From contig VXRC01000004.1 of assembly GCA_009838645.1 (NCBI GenBank), positions 62,001 to 126,000 on the forward strand: a stretch of DNA of 64,000 nt, given 5' to 3'. The notes below the pieces were generated by a model, which saw only the letters and a program-made list of their open reading frames with translations, had not been told where the DNA came from and did not search any database. Within the stretch, counting starts at the first letter, position 1, and every line of letters starts with the position of its first letter. Of the stretch, positions 24,665 to 33,607 are shown piece by piece. This DNA comes from Gemmatimonadota bacterium (GTDB taxonomy: Bacteria; JAAXHH01). Position numbers and translations under genes: made by a program.

Positions 24665-24738
24665 TGGGCCCGCCAGGACTCGAACCTGGGACCGTCCGAT
24701 TATGAGTCGGATGCTCTAACCAACTGAGCTACAGGCCC
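24665..24738 (-). tRNA. tRNA-Met (anticodon CAT, elongator type)
   Basis: A 74-nt cloverleaf: acceptor GGGCCTG with CGGGCCC (one T-G wobble) and discriminator A, anticodon stem CCGA-type around CTCATAA, T-loop GGTTCGAGTCC. The CAT anticodon could also mark a lysidine-modified tRNA-Ile2. The mismatch-free first acceptor pair excludes the initiator type. The 3' CCA is not encoded. Confidence 0.88.
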
Positions 24739-24825
24739 ATGGTAGACGCCCAGTCAGCATGCCGACAAGCGGGACCAATATAGGCGAACGGCGGGTCATC
24801 GTCAAGCAAAAGATGGGGCGGCATT

Positions 24826-26619
24826 TCAATCGCCGCGGGCCGACCGCAGCAGGACTTTTTCCTGTTGCTTGAGTTCCATGTAAGTGGCCATGGCGTCGTT
24901 CAATTCGCTGCTTCGCCCCCCCGTTTCCATCTGCTTGATCTGTTCCATCAGACGGGCCATACTTTCCTTGAGCCGTTTCTGCTTGATCCGGACGATATGG
25001 TCCCGGGCTCTTTGCTCCAGGTGAACGCCGGAGTCCGACGTGTTGATCAGTTCCGTGATCACCCGCACGGCCTCTTCGTCGTCGATGGTATCGATCAGGC
25101 TGGAAAGATCGTAGGAACGCTCGCCGCCCAGTCCGGCGAGACACTGTTCGACGATCCGGCGGTACAGGGGATACTTGAAGTCCTGCGGCTCCAGCTGGCC
25201 TTCGACGAGTTCGGCGATGGTCCGGTCGCTGAGCATGAGCTGGACCAGGTCCCGTTCCACCCGCTCGTCGCCGTCCCGCGCCGGCGCGGCGGGGGACGCC
25301 TGGCGATCACGCCCCACGGTGCCCGAACCGCCCGGTCCGCCCGGTCCGGTCGGACGCCGCAGTTCAGAGGCCAGCAGGCCCTGCAGCGCCGGAAACCGGC
25401 GTTCGGCTTCTTCCCGGTACATTTCCCTGTGGACCAGGTTCGCCGTCTTTCGGATCAGGCCGGCCAGCGTCCGGAATACCTCGTCCCGATCGCCCGCTGC
25501 CTGGAGATTGGCATGATAGCCCATGAAATCGGCCAGGGAATCGGCCTGCTCGACGAGTTTCATGAACCCGTCCGGCCCGTGTTCCCGCACGTAGGAGTCG
25601 GGGTCGTAATCCTCCGGCAACCGCACGATACGGGTCCAGAGCCCGCTTTCCACCAGGGGCTCGATGGCGCGCCAGGTCGCTCTCACCCCGGCCTGGTCCG
25701 AATCGTAGACGAGGTACGCCTGCTGCCCGTACCGCGCCAGGAGCCGGGCCTGTTCCCGCGTCAACGCCGTTCCGCACAGGGCGACCACCCCCTGAATCCC
25801 CTGTTCATGCAGGCCGAGCAGGTCCATGTATCCTTCCACGACCAGCGCCTGCCCCTGCCGCCGCAACGCATCCCGGGCCTGGTACAGCCCGTAGAGCACC
25901 TGGCTCTTCCGGTAGATGGGGGATTCGGGTGAATTGAGGTACTTGGGCTGGTCCTCGTCGGTAAGCGCTCTCCCGCCGAATCCGACCACGCGGCCGCTCG
26001 GCGCCTGAATGGGAAAGATGAGCCGTTTCCGGAAGGCATCGTAGGTACGCTGCTCACCCGTCTTGGCCAGTCCGGCCTTGACGAGCCAGTCCGCGCCGAT
26101 GCCCTTTTCCCGGGCGGCGCTGAGCAGGTCGTTCCAGGAATCGGGCGCGTAGCCGAGTCCGAAGGACTTTATCGTCTCTTCGGACAGCCCGCGCTGTTCT
26201 GCGTACCGCCGGACGACGGAATCCCGATCGCTGTTCAGCAGCCGGTCGTGGAAGAACAGGGCGGCGAACCGGGTCACCCGCGCCAGGCTTTCCGCCTCGC
26301 TTCCGGCCTCCCGTTCCCCCTGTGTATCGGGTATGGTGATATGAAGGCGGCGGGCAACATGGTGGACCGCTTCGACGAACGTGACGTTCTCGTGCTCCAT
26401 GAGGAAGGAGAACACGCTGCCGCCCTTCCCGCATCCGAAACAGTGGAACATCTGGCGTTCCTGGTTGACGCTGAAGGAAGGCGTCTTCTCGTCGTGAAAC
26501 GGACAGAGTCCCAGGTAGTTTTTACCCGATCTGCGCAGCGTGACATAGTCGGACACGACGTCCACGATGTCCGCCTGCGAACGGATCGAATCTACGAGCT
26601 CTTCCGGTATCCGCGCCAA
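24826..26619 (-). CDS. dnaG: DNA primase DnaG
   Basis: A 597-residue primase. The CHC2 zinc domain has CPFH (39-42) and CFGC (60-63). The TOPRIM catalytic core has EGYMD (262-266) and DSDQAG (306-311). A C-terminal helicase-interaction region follows. A short Gly-Pro-Gly segment near residue 435 comes from a 9-bp repeat (25329-25352) at the core/C-terminal junction. Unlike many genomes, rpoD does not follow; instead two tRNA genes lie downstream. The thioredoxin-like gene is 51 nt upstream. Confidence 0.97.
   Translation of the reverse strand: MARIPEELVDSIRSQADIVDVVSDYVTLRRSGKNYLGLCPFHDEKTPSFSVNQERQMFHCFGCGKGGSVFSFLMEHENVTFVEAVHHVARRLHITIPDTQGEREAGSEAESLARVTRFAALFFHDRLLNSDRDSVVRRYAEQRGLSEETIKSFGLGYAPDSWNDLLSAAREKGIGADWLVKAGLAKTGEQRTYDAFRKRLIFPIQAPSGRVVGFGGRALTDEDQPKYLNSPESPIYRKSQVLYGLYQARDALRRQGQALVVEGYMDLLGLHEQGIQGVVALCGTALTREQARLLARYGQQAYLVYDSDQAGVRATWRAIEPLVESGLWTRIVRLPEDYDPDSYVREHGPDGFMKLVEQADSLADFMGYHANLQAAGDRDEVFRTLAGLIRKTANLVHREMYREEAERRFPALQGLLASELRRPTGPGGPGGSGTVGRDRQASPAAPARDGDERVERDLVQLMLSDRTIAELVEGQLEPQDFKYPLYRRIVEQCLAGLGGERSYDLSSLIDTIDDEEAVRVITELINTSDSGVHLEQRARDHIVRIKQKRLKESMARLMEQIKQMETGGRSSELNDAMATYMELKQQEKVLLRSARGD
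25323..25352. repeat. 9-bp repeat in dnaG
   Basis: About three copies of a cccggtccg-type 9-mer, in frame, placed at an interdomain junction. Confidence 0.8.
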
Positions 26620-26670
26620 GGCGCTCTCCCCGCGTTTGCCGCCGGCCTGGGGCGGGCTTGTTCAGGGTCC

Positions 26671-27252
26671 TCACACCAGGTCGCACGCCTCGGGCGGCAT
26701 CCAGTGCGCGTCCTGGTTCTCCCACTTGACGTTGCACCCGATGGGGTTGGTGAGCGCCGTCCGCACGGGACGTCCCGCCGTCACGTCGTCGAGGGCCGCC
26801 TCCAGGTCGTTCACCGTGATGCCGTCCGCGTCCCGGGGACTGTCGACGCCGCGGCCGGTGTATACCAGGCTGCGGTCCCGGTCGAAGACGTAGAAGTGGG
26901 GGGTCCGGAGGGCGCCGTACGCCCGCGCGGTATCCTGGGACAGGTCGCGCAGGTAGACCCACGGGAAGCGATGGACGTTCATCCGTACGACCATTTGATC
27001 GAAGTCGTCGTCGGGATGGGTAACCTCGCTGTTGGAGTTGATCCCGACGAACCGGACTCCGCGGGACGCGAATTTCTCCGCGGAAACGCGCGTCACTTCG
27101 TCGGAACCGGTGACGTAGGGACAGTGGTTGCAGGTGAAGAACACCACCAGCGTATCGGCGGTCGAAAAATCGTCCAGGCTGTAGGTCCTTCCGTCCGTCG
27201 CCGGAAGCGAGAACCCCGGCGCGGATTCGCCCAGTTGCAGCGTAAAGGCCAT
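26671..27252 (-). CDS. Thioredoxin/AhpC-TSA-fold protein
   Basis: A 193-residue peroxiredoxin-like protein. AGGAGGG precedes the ATG closely. The active-site motif is [10 protein letters not shown] (a C-x-x-C in the position of the thioredoxin site), followed by VRFVGINSN and a cis-Pro region RTPHFYVFD. These features mark a well-spread family annotated as thioredoxin family protein or redoxin. No signal peptide is seen, so it probably acts in the cytoplasm as a thiol oxidoreductase; its partner is unknown. It lies between mutS2 and dnaG. Confidence 0.85.
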   Translation of the reverse strand: MAFTLQLGESAPGFSLPATDGRTYSLDDFSTADTLVVFFTCNHCPYVTGSDEVTRVSAEKFASRGVRFVGINSNSEVTHPDDDFDQMVVRMNVHRFPWVYLRDLSQDTARAYGALRTPHFYVFDRDRSLVYTGRGVDSPRDADGITVNDLEAALDDVTAGRPVRTALTNPIGCNVKWENQDAHWMPPEACDLV

Positions 27253-27296
27253 GTTCGTCCCTCCTGTCTCAAGAACATTAACTGAAATCGAAGACG

Positions 27297-27368
27297 GATC
27301 GTCCAGCCACCGCAGTCTGAACCGGCCACCGCGGCGACACCGCGGCGTGCACGTCCGGCCACCGCGGC
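27297..27368. repeat. Intergenic repeat between mutS2 and the thioredoxin-like gene
   Basis: Copies of ccggccaccgcggcg and variants make up most of the gap. Confidence 0.75.
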
Positions 27369-27386
27369 GTCAGCGTGCGAACGCGC

Positions 27387-29927
27387 TTAATCCTTCATCT
27401 CCACGATGGTCACCCCGGTCCCTCCGTCGCGCTGTTCGGCGAAATGGGAGGACTTGACCAGGGGATGTTGTTGCAGAAACTCCTGGATCGCGCTGCTCAG
27501 GGCCCCAGTACCCTTACCATGAAGTATACGGATTTCATTGAGGTCATCAAGGGCGGTCTGGTCGATATAGCGGTCCACGGCGTCGATGGCCTCCCTGGCG
27601 CGGAAGCCCCTCACGTCCAGTTCCGTCAGGGCAGCGCGGGGACGGTCCGTCCGCACTTCCACGCGGCCTGCCGGTTTTCCCTTTGACGGCGCGGGGTCGG
27701 GTCTGTGGAGACGGACCTCGGACCGCCGGGCTGTGATCTCCATCCTGCCGGTCCGGATGCGCAGCCGGTCTCCCTGGTCCTGGATCACGCTCCCCGCCTG
27801 TCCCAGCGACGCCACCCACACCTCGTCGCCCGCCGAGATGGCCTCCCCGGCGGGTTCCGCAGCGAGATCCCCGGCGCGTGCCGCGGCGGCGCCCAACGTG
27901 TCCGCGGCGCCCAACGTGTCCGCGGCGCCCAACGTGTCCGCGGCGCCCAACGTGTCCTCGTCGGCCTCCCCGGCGTCTCCATCAGCGCAAGAGGTACTTG
28001 AATCGATGGAATCGAGCAGGTGCTGAAGCTGCGCGCGCTGGTCTCCGACGGTCTTGCGCGATGCCTCGACGGCCGCAGCCGCGGCCTGTTCCCTGCGCAC
28101 CGCGGCCACCGCCTGGTCGATGGCCGCCTGGGCGTCTTTCATCAGCCGGTCCATCTTCTCCCGGCCGGCGGCGAGCGTGTCGCGTTCCTTTTGCCGGTAG
28201 GAAGCGATCTGGTCCTCGTAGTTCCGTTTCAGTCCATCCAGTTCGGCGCGCAGCCGGTCCGCCTGCTCCTGCGCGGCGACGAGCAGTTCGTGCTTCCGGT
28301 CCACTTCCATGATGACTTCGTCCAGGCGCTTTTCGGCGGTGCCCATGAACCGGGAAGCGCGCTCGAGCACGTCACCGGGCATGCCGAGCCGGCTGCCGAT
28401 TTCCAGCGCGTAGCTGGCGCCGGGGATGCCTTGCCTGAACTGGTAGGAGGGCGTCAGGGTGTCCACGTCGAAGATCATCGAACCGTTTTCTACTCCATCG
28501 GTCCGGGTGGCGAAAGCCTTGAGCGTATCGAAGTGGGTTGTGGCCGCGGTGACGGTCCCCCGCAGGGTCAGCGATTCCAGGATGGCCATGCCCATGGCCG
28601 ATCCCGCCGACGGATCCGTGCCGGCGCCCAGCTCGTCGAGGAGCACCAGGGTGCCATCGCCGGCCTCGTCCAGTATGGTCCGGATATGCACAAGGTGGGC
28701 CGAGAAGGTACTCAGGTTCGCCTCGATCGACTGCTCGTCCCCGATGTCCGCGAAGATAGTGTCGAACACGGAGATTTCGGTGTCGTCGTCCGCCGGTATG
28801 TGCAGTCCGGCCTGGGCCATCATGGTCAGGATGCCGATCGACTTCAGCGCGACCGTCTTGCCGCCCATGTTTGGACCGGTGATCACGAGCGTCTGCGCGC
28901 TCTCCCCGACCTCCAGGTTCAGCGGGACGACGGTTTCGCACTGGTCGGACAACTGAAGGATGGGGTGCCGGGCATTGCGCAGGACGATGCGTCCTTCGGT
29001 ATTCAGCCTGGGCGGCGCGGCCCGGAGGTCGATGGAAAGCACGGCAGCCGCGTGAAAGAAGTCGAGTTGGCCCAGCAGGCCGTACGAAACGGTTATGGCT
29101 TCCACCTGCTGGTGTACCTGGTCGGTCAGGGACAGCAGGATGCGCTCGATCTCGCGGCCTTCCGCCACGATCAGTTCCCGCAGCCGGTTGTTGAATTCGA
29201 CGACGCCGATAGGTTCTATGAATACCGTGGCGCCGCTGGCCGACTGGTCGTGGACCACGCCCTGCACCTGGCCTCGGTGGTCCATGCGTACCGGGACCAC
29301 GTACCGCCCGTCCCGCATGGTGATGACCGGCTCCTGCAGCGCCCTGGCACCGGCTTCCGACTGGATGAACCGCTGCAGCCAGTTTCGCGCGCGCTCACGC
29401 ATGGTCTGTTGGTCCGTGCGGATTCGCCGCAACCCTGGACTGGCGTGGTCGCGTATGTTGCCGTCGCCGTCGATGGCCTGCCCGATCGAGTTTTCGATCT
29501 CCTGGAAGTCTCCCAGTCCGGCCGTGAGCGACGCGACGTGGGGGGCCGTGGAACGGTTCCGCAACCGCTGGCCGAATGCCCGCATGCGCCGGCTTACCCG
29601 GAGGGTGTCGGCCACGTCGAGAAGGGCCTTGGGCTCTAGCCTTGCGCCGGCCACGCCCGCCTGTTCCAGGGCCGTGACGATGTCCTTTGTGCCCCGCAGG
29701 GGAACCGTTTCGGTCTGGTCCAGGAACCCGCGCATCTCGGTGACGGTCTGCAGGTTGTTCCGGATCACGACGACGTCTTTGGCCGGTTCCAGGGACATGG
29801 CCCGGCGGTGACCCGCCGCGGAGACCGTCCGCTCCGAACACATGGTCCTGACGGCGTCGAATTCCAGTACTTTCAGCGTGTGGGAAGGTATGCCGGATTT
29901 CATGTTCAGTCGTTCTCGAATCGTCAC
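27387..29927 (-). CDS. mutS2: Endonuclease MutS2
   Basis: An 846-residue MutS2 protein: MutS-like clamp and ATPase with Walker A GPNMGGKT (351-358), a coiled-coil stretch (about 520-640), and a C-terminal Smr nuclease domain with LDVRGF and HGKGTG. The family acts in suppression of recombination and ribosome rescue. Between coiled coil and Smr the DTLGAA unit occurs four times, from the 18-bp DNA repeat at 27889. The GTG at 29927 overlaps the cvpA stop (GTGA). An ATG at 29903, giving 838 residues, is the alternative start. Confidence 0.95.
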   Translation of the reverse strand: MTIRERLNMKSGIPSHTLKVLEFDAVRTMCSERTVSAAGHRRAMSLEPAKDVVVIRNNLQTVTEMRGFLDQTETVPLRGTKDIVTALEQAGVAGARLEPKALLDVADTLRVSRRMRAFGQRLRNRSTAPHVASLTAGLGDFQEIENSIGQAIDGDGNIRDHASPGLRRIRTDQQTMRERARNWLQRFIQSEAGARALQEPVITMRDGRYVVPVRMDHRGQVQGVVHDQSASGATVFIEPIGVVEFNNRLRELIVAEGREIERILLSLTDQVHQQVEAITVSYGLLGQLDFFHAAAVLSIDLRAAPPRLNTEGRIVLRNARHPILQLSDQCETVVPLNLEVGESAQTLVITGPNMGGKTVALKSIGILTMMAQAGLHIPADDDTEISVFDTIFADIGDEQSIEANLSTFSAHLVHIRTILDEAGDGTLVLLDELGAGTDPSAGSAMGMAILESLTLRGTVTAATTHFDTLKAFATRTDGVENGSMIFDVDTLTPSYQFRQGIPGASYALEIGSRLGMPGDVLERASRFMGTAEKRLDEVIMEVDRKHELLVAAQEQADRLRAELDGLKRNYEDQIASYRQKERDTLAAGREKMDRLMKDAQAAIDQAVAAVRREQAAAAAVEASRKTVGDQRAQLQHLLDSIDSSTSCADGDAGEADEDTLGAADTLGAADTLGAADTLGAAAARAGDLAAEPAGEAISAGDEVWVASLGQAGSVIQDQGDRLRIRTGRMEITARRSEVRLHRPDPAPSKGKPAGRVEVRTDRPRAALTELDVRGFRAREAIDAVDRYIDQTALDDLNEIRILHGKGTGALSSAIQEFLQQHPLVKSSHFAEQRDGGTGVTIVEMKD
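27889..27960. repeat. 18-bp tandem repeat, four copies, in mutS2
   Basis: gcgcccaacgtgtccgcg at 27889, 27907, 27925 and 27943; only the last copy has a mismatch. The unit stays in frame and lies in the linker before the Smr domain. Confidence 0.97.
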
Positions 29928-30460
29928 CGCCTGGTAAGCAGGTACCGTTCCAGTTTCTCCATGACAGGCGGGGAACCGGGCGCCACGCCGCCCATGACGG
30001 TATCGATGATCGCCGGTATGATGGACATGGCCTCCGGCGCCAGGGACGACCGCTCGAGCAGGGTCTTCGCCGTACCGGAGAACGGCATGAATGCATAAAG
30101 GATCAACAGCAGGCTCGCGATGACGCAGCCGCGCGCGCCGCCGAGCAGCAAGCCGGCCGCGCGGTCGAGCAGGGACTTCGAAGCGCCCCGTAGCGACCGG
30201 CCTGCCACGCCGGTCACGACGTTGACCAACGCGAGTGACAGGACCAGGCAGGCGAACAGGCTGAACCAGTGCAGCCAGCCGGTGGAAATGCCGGTCAAGC
30301 TGCTGAGTAAATCGGACACCAGGCCGAACTGGGTCAGGGAAATGACCACCGCCGCGACAACACCCGCCAGGTCGAGCAGGCTCCGTGCCAAACCCTTGCG
30401 AAAGCCTGTTGCCGCCTGGAAGAATACGAGGATCACGATGGCGATATCAATCCAGTTCAT
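29924..30460 (-). CDS. cvpA: CvpA family membrane protein
   Basis: A 178-residue inner-membrane protein with four hydrophobic segments. The ATG at 30460 opens MNWIDIAIVILVFFQAATGF, the usual CvpA N-terminus; the open frame upstream of it is not family-like. The motif GFRKGLARSLLDLAG is typical. CvpA was first linked to colicin V production and purF regulation; its biochemical role is unsettled. The cvpA-mutS2 pair, overlapping by 4 nt, is widely conserved. Confidence 0.9.
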   Translation of the reverse strand: MNWIDIAIVILVFFQAATGFRKGLARSLLDLAGVVAAVVISLTQFGLVSDLLSSLTGISTGWLHWFSLFACLVLSLALVNVVTGVAGRSLRGASKSLLDRAAGLLLGGARGCVIASLLLILYAFMPFSGTAKTLLERSSLAPEAMSIIPAIIDTVMGGVAPGSPPVMEKLERYLLTRR

Positions 30461-30476
30461 GGCATCAAAACACGGA

Positions 30477-30507
30477 AAGCCTCCCCGGGGATTCGGAGAG
30501 GCTTCGA
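30477..30507 (-). terminator. Weak terminator or attenuator before cvpA
   Basis: Minus strand: AAGCCTCTCC pairs with GGGGAGGCTT (one wobble pair), followed by TCCGTGTTTTG. It lies between yqeY and cvpA; the T-run is interrupted. Confidence 0.4.
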
Positions 30508-30542
30508 AATCAGGACCGCCGCTGACCGCGATTTTTAGGGAA

Positions 30543-31025
30543 TCATCCGGTCTGCATGGACTGCATGTCCTGCGTGGCCAGGCCGGCCAGGCATTCCCGC
30601 ACAATGTTGTTGACGAGCCTGCCGTCCGCCCGGCCTTTTACCCCGGGCATGACCGCGCCCATGACCCTGCCCAGGTCTCCCGGTCCCGCGGCGCCGGTCT
30701 GTTCGATGGCTTCCCGGACCACGGATCTGATCTCTTCCTCGGACAGCTGTTCCGGAAGATAGGACGCAAGGATCTCCAGTTCTTCTTCGGCCTGCGCGAC
30801 CAGGTCCTGTCGATCGCCCTTGACGGCGAATTCCAGCGCTTCTCTCCGGGACTTGATCAGGGAAGTAACCACCTCGACCGCTTCCTCGTCCACCAGTTCG
30901 CTCCCCTTGGCGATCTCCCGGTTCTTGATCTGCGCGCGTATCATGCGGACCAGTCCGAGGCGTACGGTCTCCCGGTTCCTGAGTGCCGACTTCATGTCAT
31001 CCGTCAAACGCTCTTTAAGCGCCAT
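30543..31025 (-). CDS. GatB/YqeY domain protein
   Basis: A 160-residue YqeY-type protein: MALKERLTDDMKSALRN, LGLVRMIRAQIKNREI, YLPEQLSEEEI and the C-terminal GRVMGAVMPGVKGRADG tail domain also found in GatB. Free-standing YqeY proteins are thought to bind tRNA or aid amidotransferase function, but the role is not proven. It lies 16 nt after rpsU, the standard rpsU-yqeY pair. Confidence 0.92.
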   Translation of the reverse strand: MALKERLTDDMKSALRNRETVRLGLVRMIRAQIKNREIAKGSELVDEEAVEVVTSLIKSRREALEFAVKGDRQDLVAQAEEELEILASYLPEQLSEEEIRSVVREAIEQTGAAGPGDLGRVMGAVMPGVKGRADGRLVNNIVRECLAGLATQDMQSMQTG

Positions 31026-31041
31026 GACCCGCTCCGGTCGA

Positions 31042-31239
31042 TCAGTATCTTTCCTGCTGGAGCCGCTTCTGATTCTTTCGTTTCGCCGCGTTCAGCTTGC
31101 GCTTGCGTTTCGCGCTTGGTTTCTCGAAATGCTGATGCTTGCGTATTTCAGACATGATGCCGACTTTCTCGCAAGTCTTGGTAAAACGACGCAGGGCCTT
31201 TTCGAACGGTTCTCCTTCCCTGACACGAATACCTGGCAT
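31042..31239 (-). CDS. rpsU: 30S ribosomal protein S21
   Basis: A 65-residue basic protein: [19 protein letters not shown], then the [18 protein letters not shown] tail. S21 sits near the anti-Shine-Dalgarno end of 16S rRNA and helps initiation. The ATG at 31239 follows AGGGGGTGTGAGG; a longer frame to 31257 is not needed. A promoter candidate lies at 31313-31341. Confidence 0.96.
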   Translation of the reverse strand: MPGIRVREGEPFEKALRRFTKTCEKVGIMSEIRKHQHFEKPSAKRKRKLNAAKRKNQKRLQQERY

Positions 31240-31312
31240 CCTCACACCCCCTCTCATGCCTCTCGAATCGGGTGAACCAAGTCTTACTCTCCGTCTCTAT
31301 TCAAGCCTACCT

Positions 31313-31341
31313 AATATGCCACGGGCCGGATGAAAAAGCAA
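31313..31341 (-). promoter_or_regulatory. Promoter candidate for rpsU-yqeY-cvpA-mutS2
   Basis: Minus strand: TTGCTT (31341-31336), 17-bp spacer, CATATT (31318-31313). Both boxes deviate from consensus. Confidence 0.4.
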
Positions 31342-31394
31342 GGAGATTAATTCGTTCGGTCCCGATACGCGCTCTTCGTCCCGTCCATCGCCGC

Positions 31395-31739
31395 TCAAGC
31401 GGCCAGTTCGGGCATTTTGCGTCCTCCGAGCAGGTGCATGTGGAGGTGGAAAACGGTCTGGCCTCCGTCCCGGCCGCAGTTGACGATCAGCCGGTATCCG
31501 CCCGCGTCGACGCCGGCTTCCCGGGCGATCCGGTTCGCCGCCGCCGTGAGCCTGCTCATGACCCCGGTTCCATCGCTGTCCAGATCGGCGACCGTTTCGA
31601 TATGCGCCCGCGGCACGACGAGGATATGTACCGGGGCGGCGGGGTTTATGTCCCGGAAGGCCACGACGTGCTCGTCTTCGTAGACGAATTCGGTGGGCAG
31701 CGATCCGGCGACGATCCGACAGAACAGACACTCGGACAT
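31395..31739 (-). CDS. HIT-family nucleotide-binding protein
   Basis: A 114-residue HIT protein of the HINT branch: MSECLFCRIVAGSLPTEFVY, NPAAPVHILVVPRAHI and the catalytic HLHMH (His triad) after GGQTVF. It would hydrolyse nucleoside phosphoramidates or AMP conjugates. GGAGG lies 8 nt before the ATG at 31739. The gap to rsmE upstream is occupied by 35-bp tandem repeats. Confidence 0.94.
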   Translation of the reverse strand: MSECLFCRIVAGSLPTEFVYEDEHVVAFRDINPAAPVHILVVPRAHIETVADLDSDGTGVMSRLTAAANRIAREAGVDAGGYRLIVNCGRDGGQTVFHLHMHLLGGRKMPELAA

Positions 31740-31808
31740 GTTATCGTCCTCCATTGCGCCCCGTACTTGACGTGGGGCGATGACTCCGGGCAACCGCGGT
31801 CACGGAGT

Positions 31809-31895
31809 GGTGACTCCCGATGGCCTCGCGCACAACACGGGGCGGTGACTCCCGATGGCCTCGCGCACAACACGGGGCGGTGACTTCGGGCGGAC
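31809..31895. repeat. 35-bp tandem repeat between rsmE and the HIT gene
   Basis: Two identical 35-bp copies (31809-31843 and 31844-31878) followed by a degraded third that opens with ggtgact. A diverged partial copy may lie upstream near 31775. No coding frame is preserved. Confidence 0.95.
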
Positions 31896-31899
31896 GTGG

Positions 31900-32643
31900 T
31901 TAAGGGGCGTCCAGCGCCGCCATGAGCAGGGCCAGTCCCGCGATGGCCGCCGTGTCGGACCTCAGACGCGAGCGTCCCAGGGAAACCGTCACCATGCCCG
32001 CCTCACGGGCCATGGCGATCTCTTCCCCGGCGAAACCGCCCTCGGGACCGATCATCAGCAGGACGCGCCTCGCCTTCGCGTCGAGGCCGGCCGCGAGGCC
32101 CGGGCGCCTTTCCCCTTCCTCTTCCCAGGCGATGAGGGCCAGGTCGTAGGATGACGCGGTCCCCACGACGTCCCCCATGGTCGTGACCGGTTCGATTCGG
32201 GGCAACCGGGCGCGCAGCGACTGCTTCATCGCGCTCAGGGCGATGCGCCGCCAGCGGTCCAGCCGCTGGCCGGCCGGTCCGCCGGCCGGTCTGCCGCCCG
32301 CCACCGTCCGGGCGCTGCGCATGGGAAGGATGGCGGAAACACCCAGTTCCGTAGCCTTCTCGACGACCGTGTCCAGCCGCGACCCCTTGAGCAGCGACGG
32401 CGCGAGCGTGACTTCGGGCGAATCCGTCTCGCGGTCTCTCCGGCGGTTCCGGATCTCGATTTCAATCTCCGGTTTCAAGCTTACGAGCACGCCGTCATAG
32501 ATCCAGCCTTCGCCGTCCACGAAATGCACGGCGTCCCCCGGTTTCTTCCGCAACGCGCGGGCGAGGTGATGCTGTTCGTCCTTGTCGGTAACGAAGGCCG
32601 AATTCCCCGTGATCCGTTCCGGGGGCACGTAGCTGAATTCCAT
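31900..32643 (-). CDS. rsmE: 16S rRNA m3U1498 methyltransferase RsmE
   Basis: A 247-residue SPOUT methyltransferase with an N-terminal PUA-like domain, KGSRLDTVVEKATELGV in the middle, and the knot signature LMIGPEGGFAGEEI plus LGRSRLRSDTAA. It methylates U1498 of 16S rRNA using AdoMet. The ATG at 32643 overlaps the prmA stop by one base (TGATG). The prmA-rsmE pair is common downstream of dnaJ. Confidence 0.95.
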   Translation of the reverse strand: MEFSYVPPERITGNSAFVTDKDEQHHLARALRKKPGDAVHFVDGEGWIYDGVLVSLKPEIEIEIRNRRRDRETDSPEVTLAPSLLKGSRLDTVVEKATELGVSAILPMRSARTVAGGRPAGGPAGQRLDRWRRIALSAMKQSLRARLPRIEPVTTMGDVVGTASSYDLALIAWEEEGERRPGLAAGLDAKARRVLLMIGPEGGFAGEEIAMAREAGMVTVSLGRSRLRSDTAAIAGLALLMAALDAP

Positions 32644-33557
32644 CAATTCCGCCGATCATGTCTCGCCGTCCGGCCCGTCACCGGGATCGCCGCGCCGGCC
32701 CACCAGACGCCCTGGGTCTCCCGCTCGATCAATGAAAAACCCCCGCTGGCCAGCGCGGCTTCGAATGGCCCGGCTTCCTCGATGAGCAGTCCGGACAGGA
32801 TCAGTTCGCTACTGGGGTGAAGGTGGGCTGCGAAACCGGGAAGCATGGCGGTCAGGCTGGCCGAGCTGATATTGGAGACCACGACCCGATAGCCGCCGCT
32901 CACCGCGGGATGATCCATGCGGCCGGCATGCAGGTCGACCCGGCCCGCCACCCCGTTCAGCCGGGCATTCTCCAGCGCGTTTCCGATGGTCTCGGGATCG
33001 ATATCAATACCCGTCGCCTGTGAAGCGCCCAGGAGGACCGCGGCGATGGAAAGCACGCCGGAACCCGATCCCACGTCAAGCACCCGGTCTCCCGGCCTGA
33101 TCCGCTTTTCCAGTTGCCGCAGGCACAGTTGCGTGGTTTCGTGGCCGCCCGTGCCGAACCCGGTGCCCGGGTTGATGCGCACCACGAGCGGTCGTTCGGA
33201 CCGGGGCACCTCGGACCAGGGCGGGGCGACCATGAGCCCTTCCGAGACCCGGACGGGCCCCACCTGCGCTTTCCATTTCCCGGACCAGTCGTCTTCGGAA
33301 ACCCTGCGCGTGGAGATCCGGCATGGACCTTCCGCCAGGCCCAGGTTTCGAAGATCCTCCCACAGGAGGGCGATCCGGTGGAGCTTCTCGTCCACTCCGG
33401 GCCGAACGGACCAGAAGCCCGTTACGCGATCGGATGCGCCGGTACTTCCGCCCCCGGATTGCTGGACCCCGCTGGACCCCAGTTCCCAGAACGCGTTGAC
33501 GATCGCTTCTTCGGTTTCGGGCGAGACCGCTATGGAGACTTCAACCCAGTGGCGCAT
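32643..33557 (-). CDS. prmA: Ribosomal protein L11 methyltransferase PrmA
   Basis: A 304-residue methyltransferase. The N-terminal substrate-binding domain (MRHWVEVSIAV) is followed by the PrmA signature INPGTGFGTGGHETTQLCL and the AdoMet motif LDVGSGSGVLSIAA, then VVSNISS (an NPPY-like position). It trimethylates L11. The start at 33557 excludes a long upstream frame that is only the shadow of dnaJ. dnaJ lies 50 nt upstream. Confidence 0.94.
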   Translation of the reverse strand: MRHWVEVSIAVSPETEEAIVNAFWELGSSGVQQSGGGSTGASDRVTGFWSVRPGVDEKLHRIALLWEDLRNLGLAEGPCRISTRRVSEDDWSGKWKAQVGPVRVSEGLMVAPPWSEVPRSERPLVVRINPGTGFGTGGHETTQLCLRQLEKRIRPGDRVLDVGSGSGVLSIAAVLLGASQATGIDIDPETIGNALENARLNGVAGRVDLHAGRMDHPAVSGGYRVVVSNISSASLTAMLPGFAAHLHPSSELILSGLLIEEAGPFEAALASGGFSLIERETQGVWWAGAAIPVTGRTARHDRRN

Positions 33558-33607
33558 AGGCGAGGATCGGGCGGACGCGGGTCGGAGTTCGAGTTTCCGC
33601 AGCGGCT

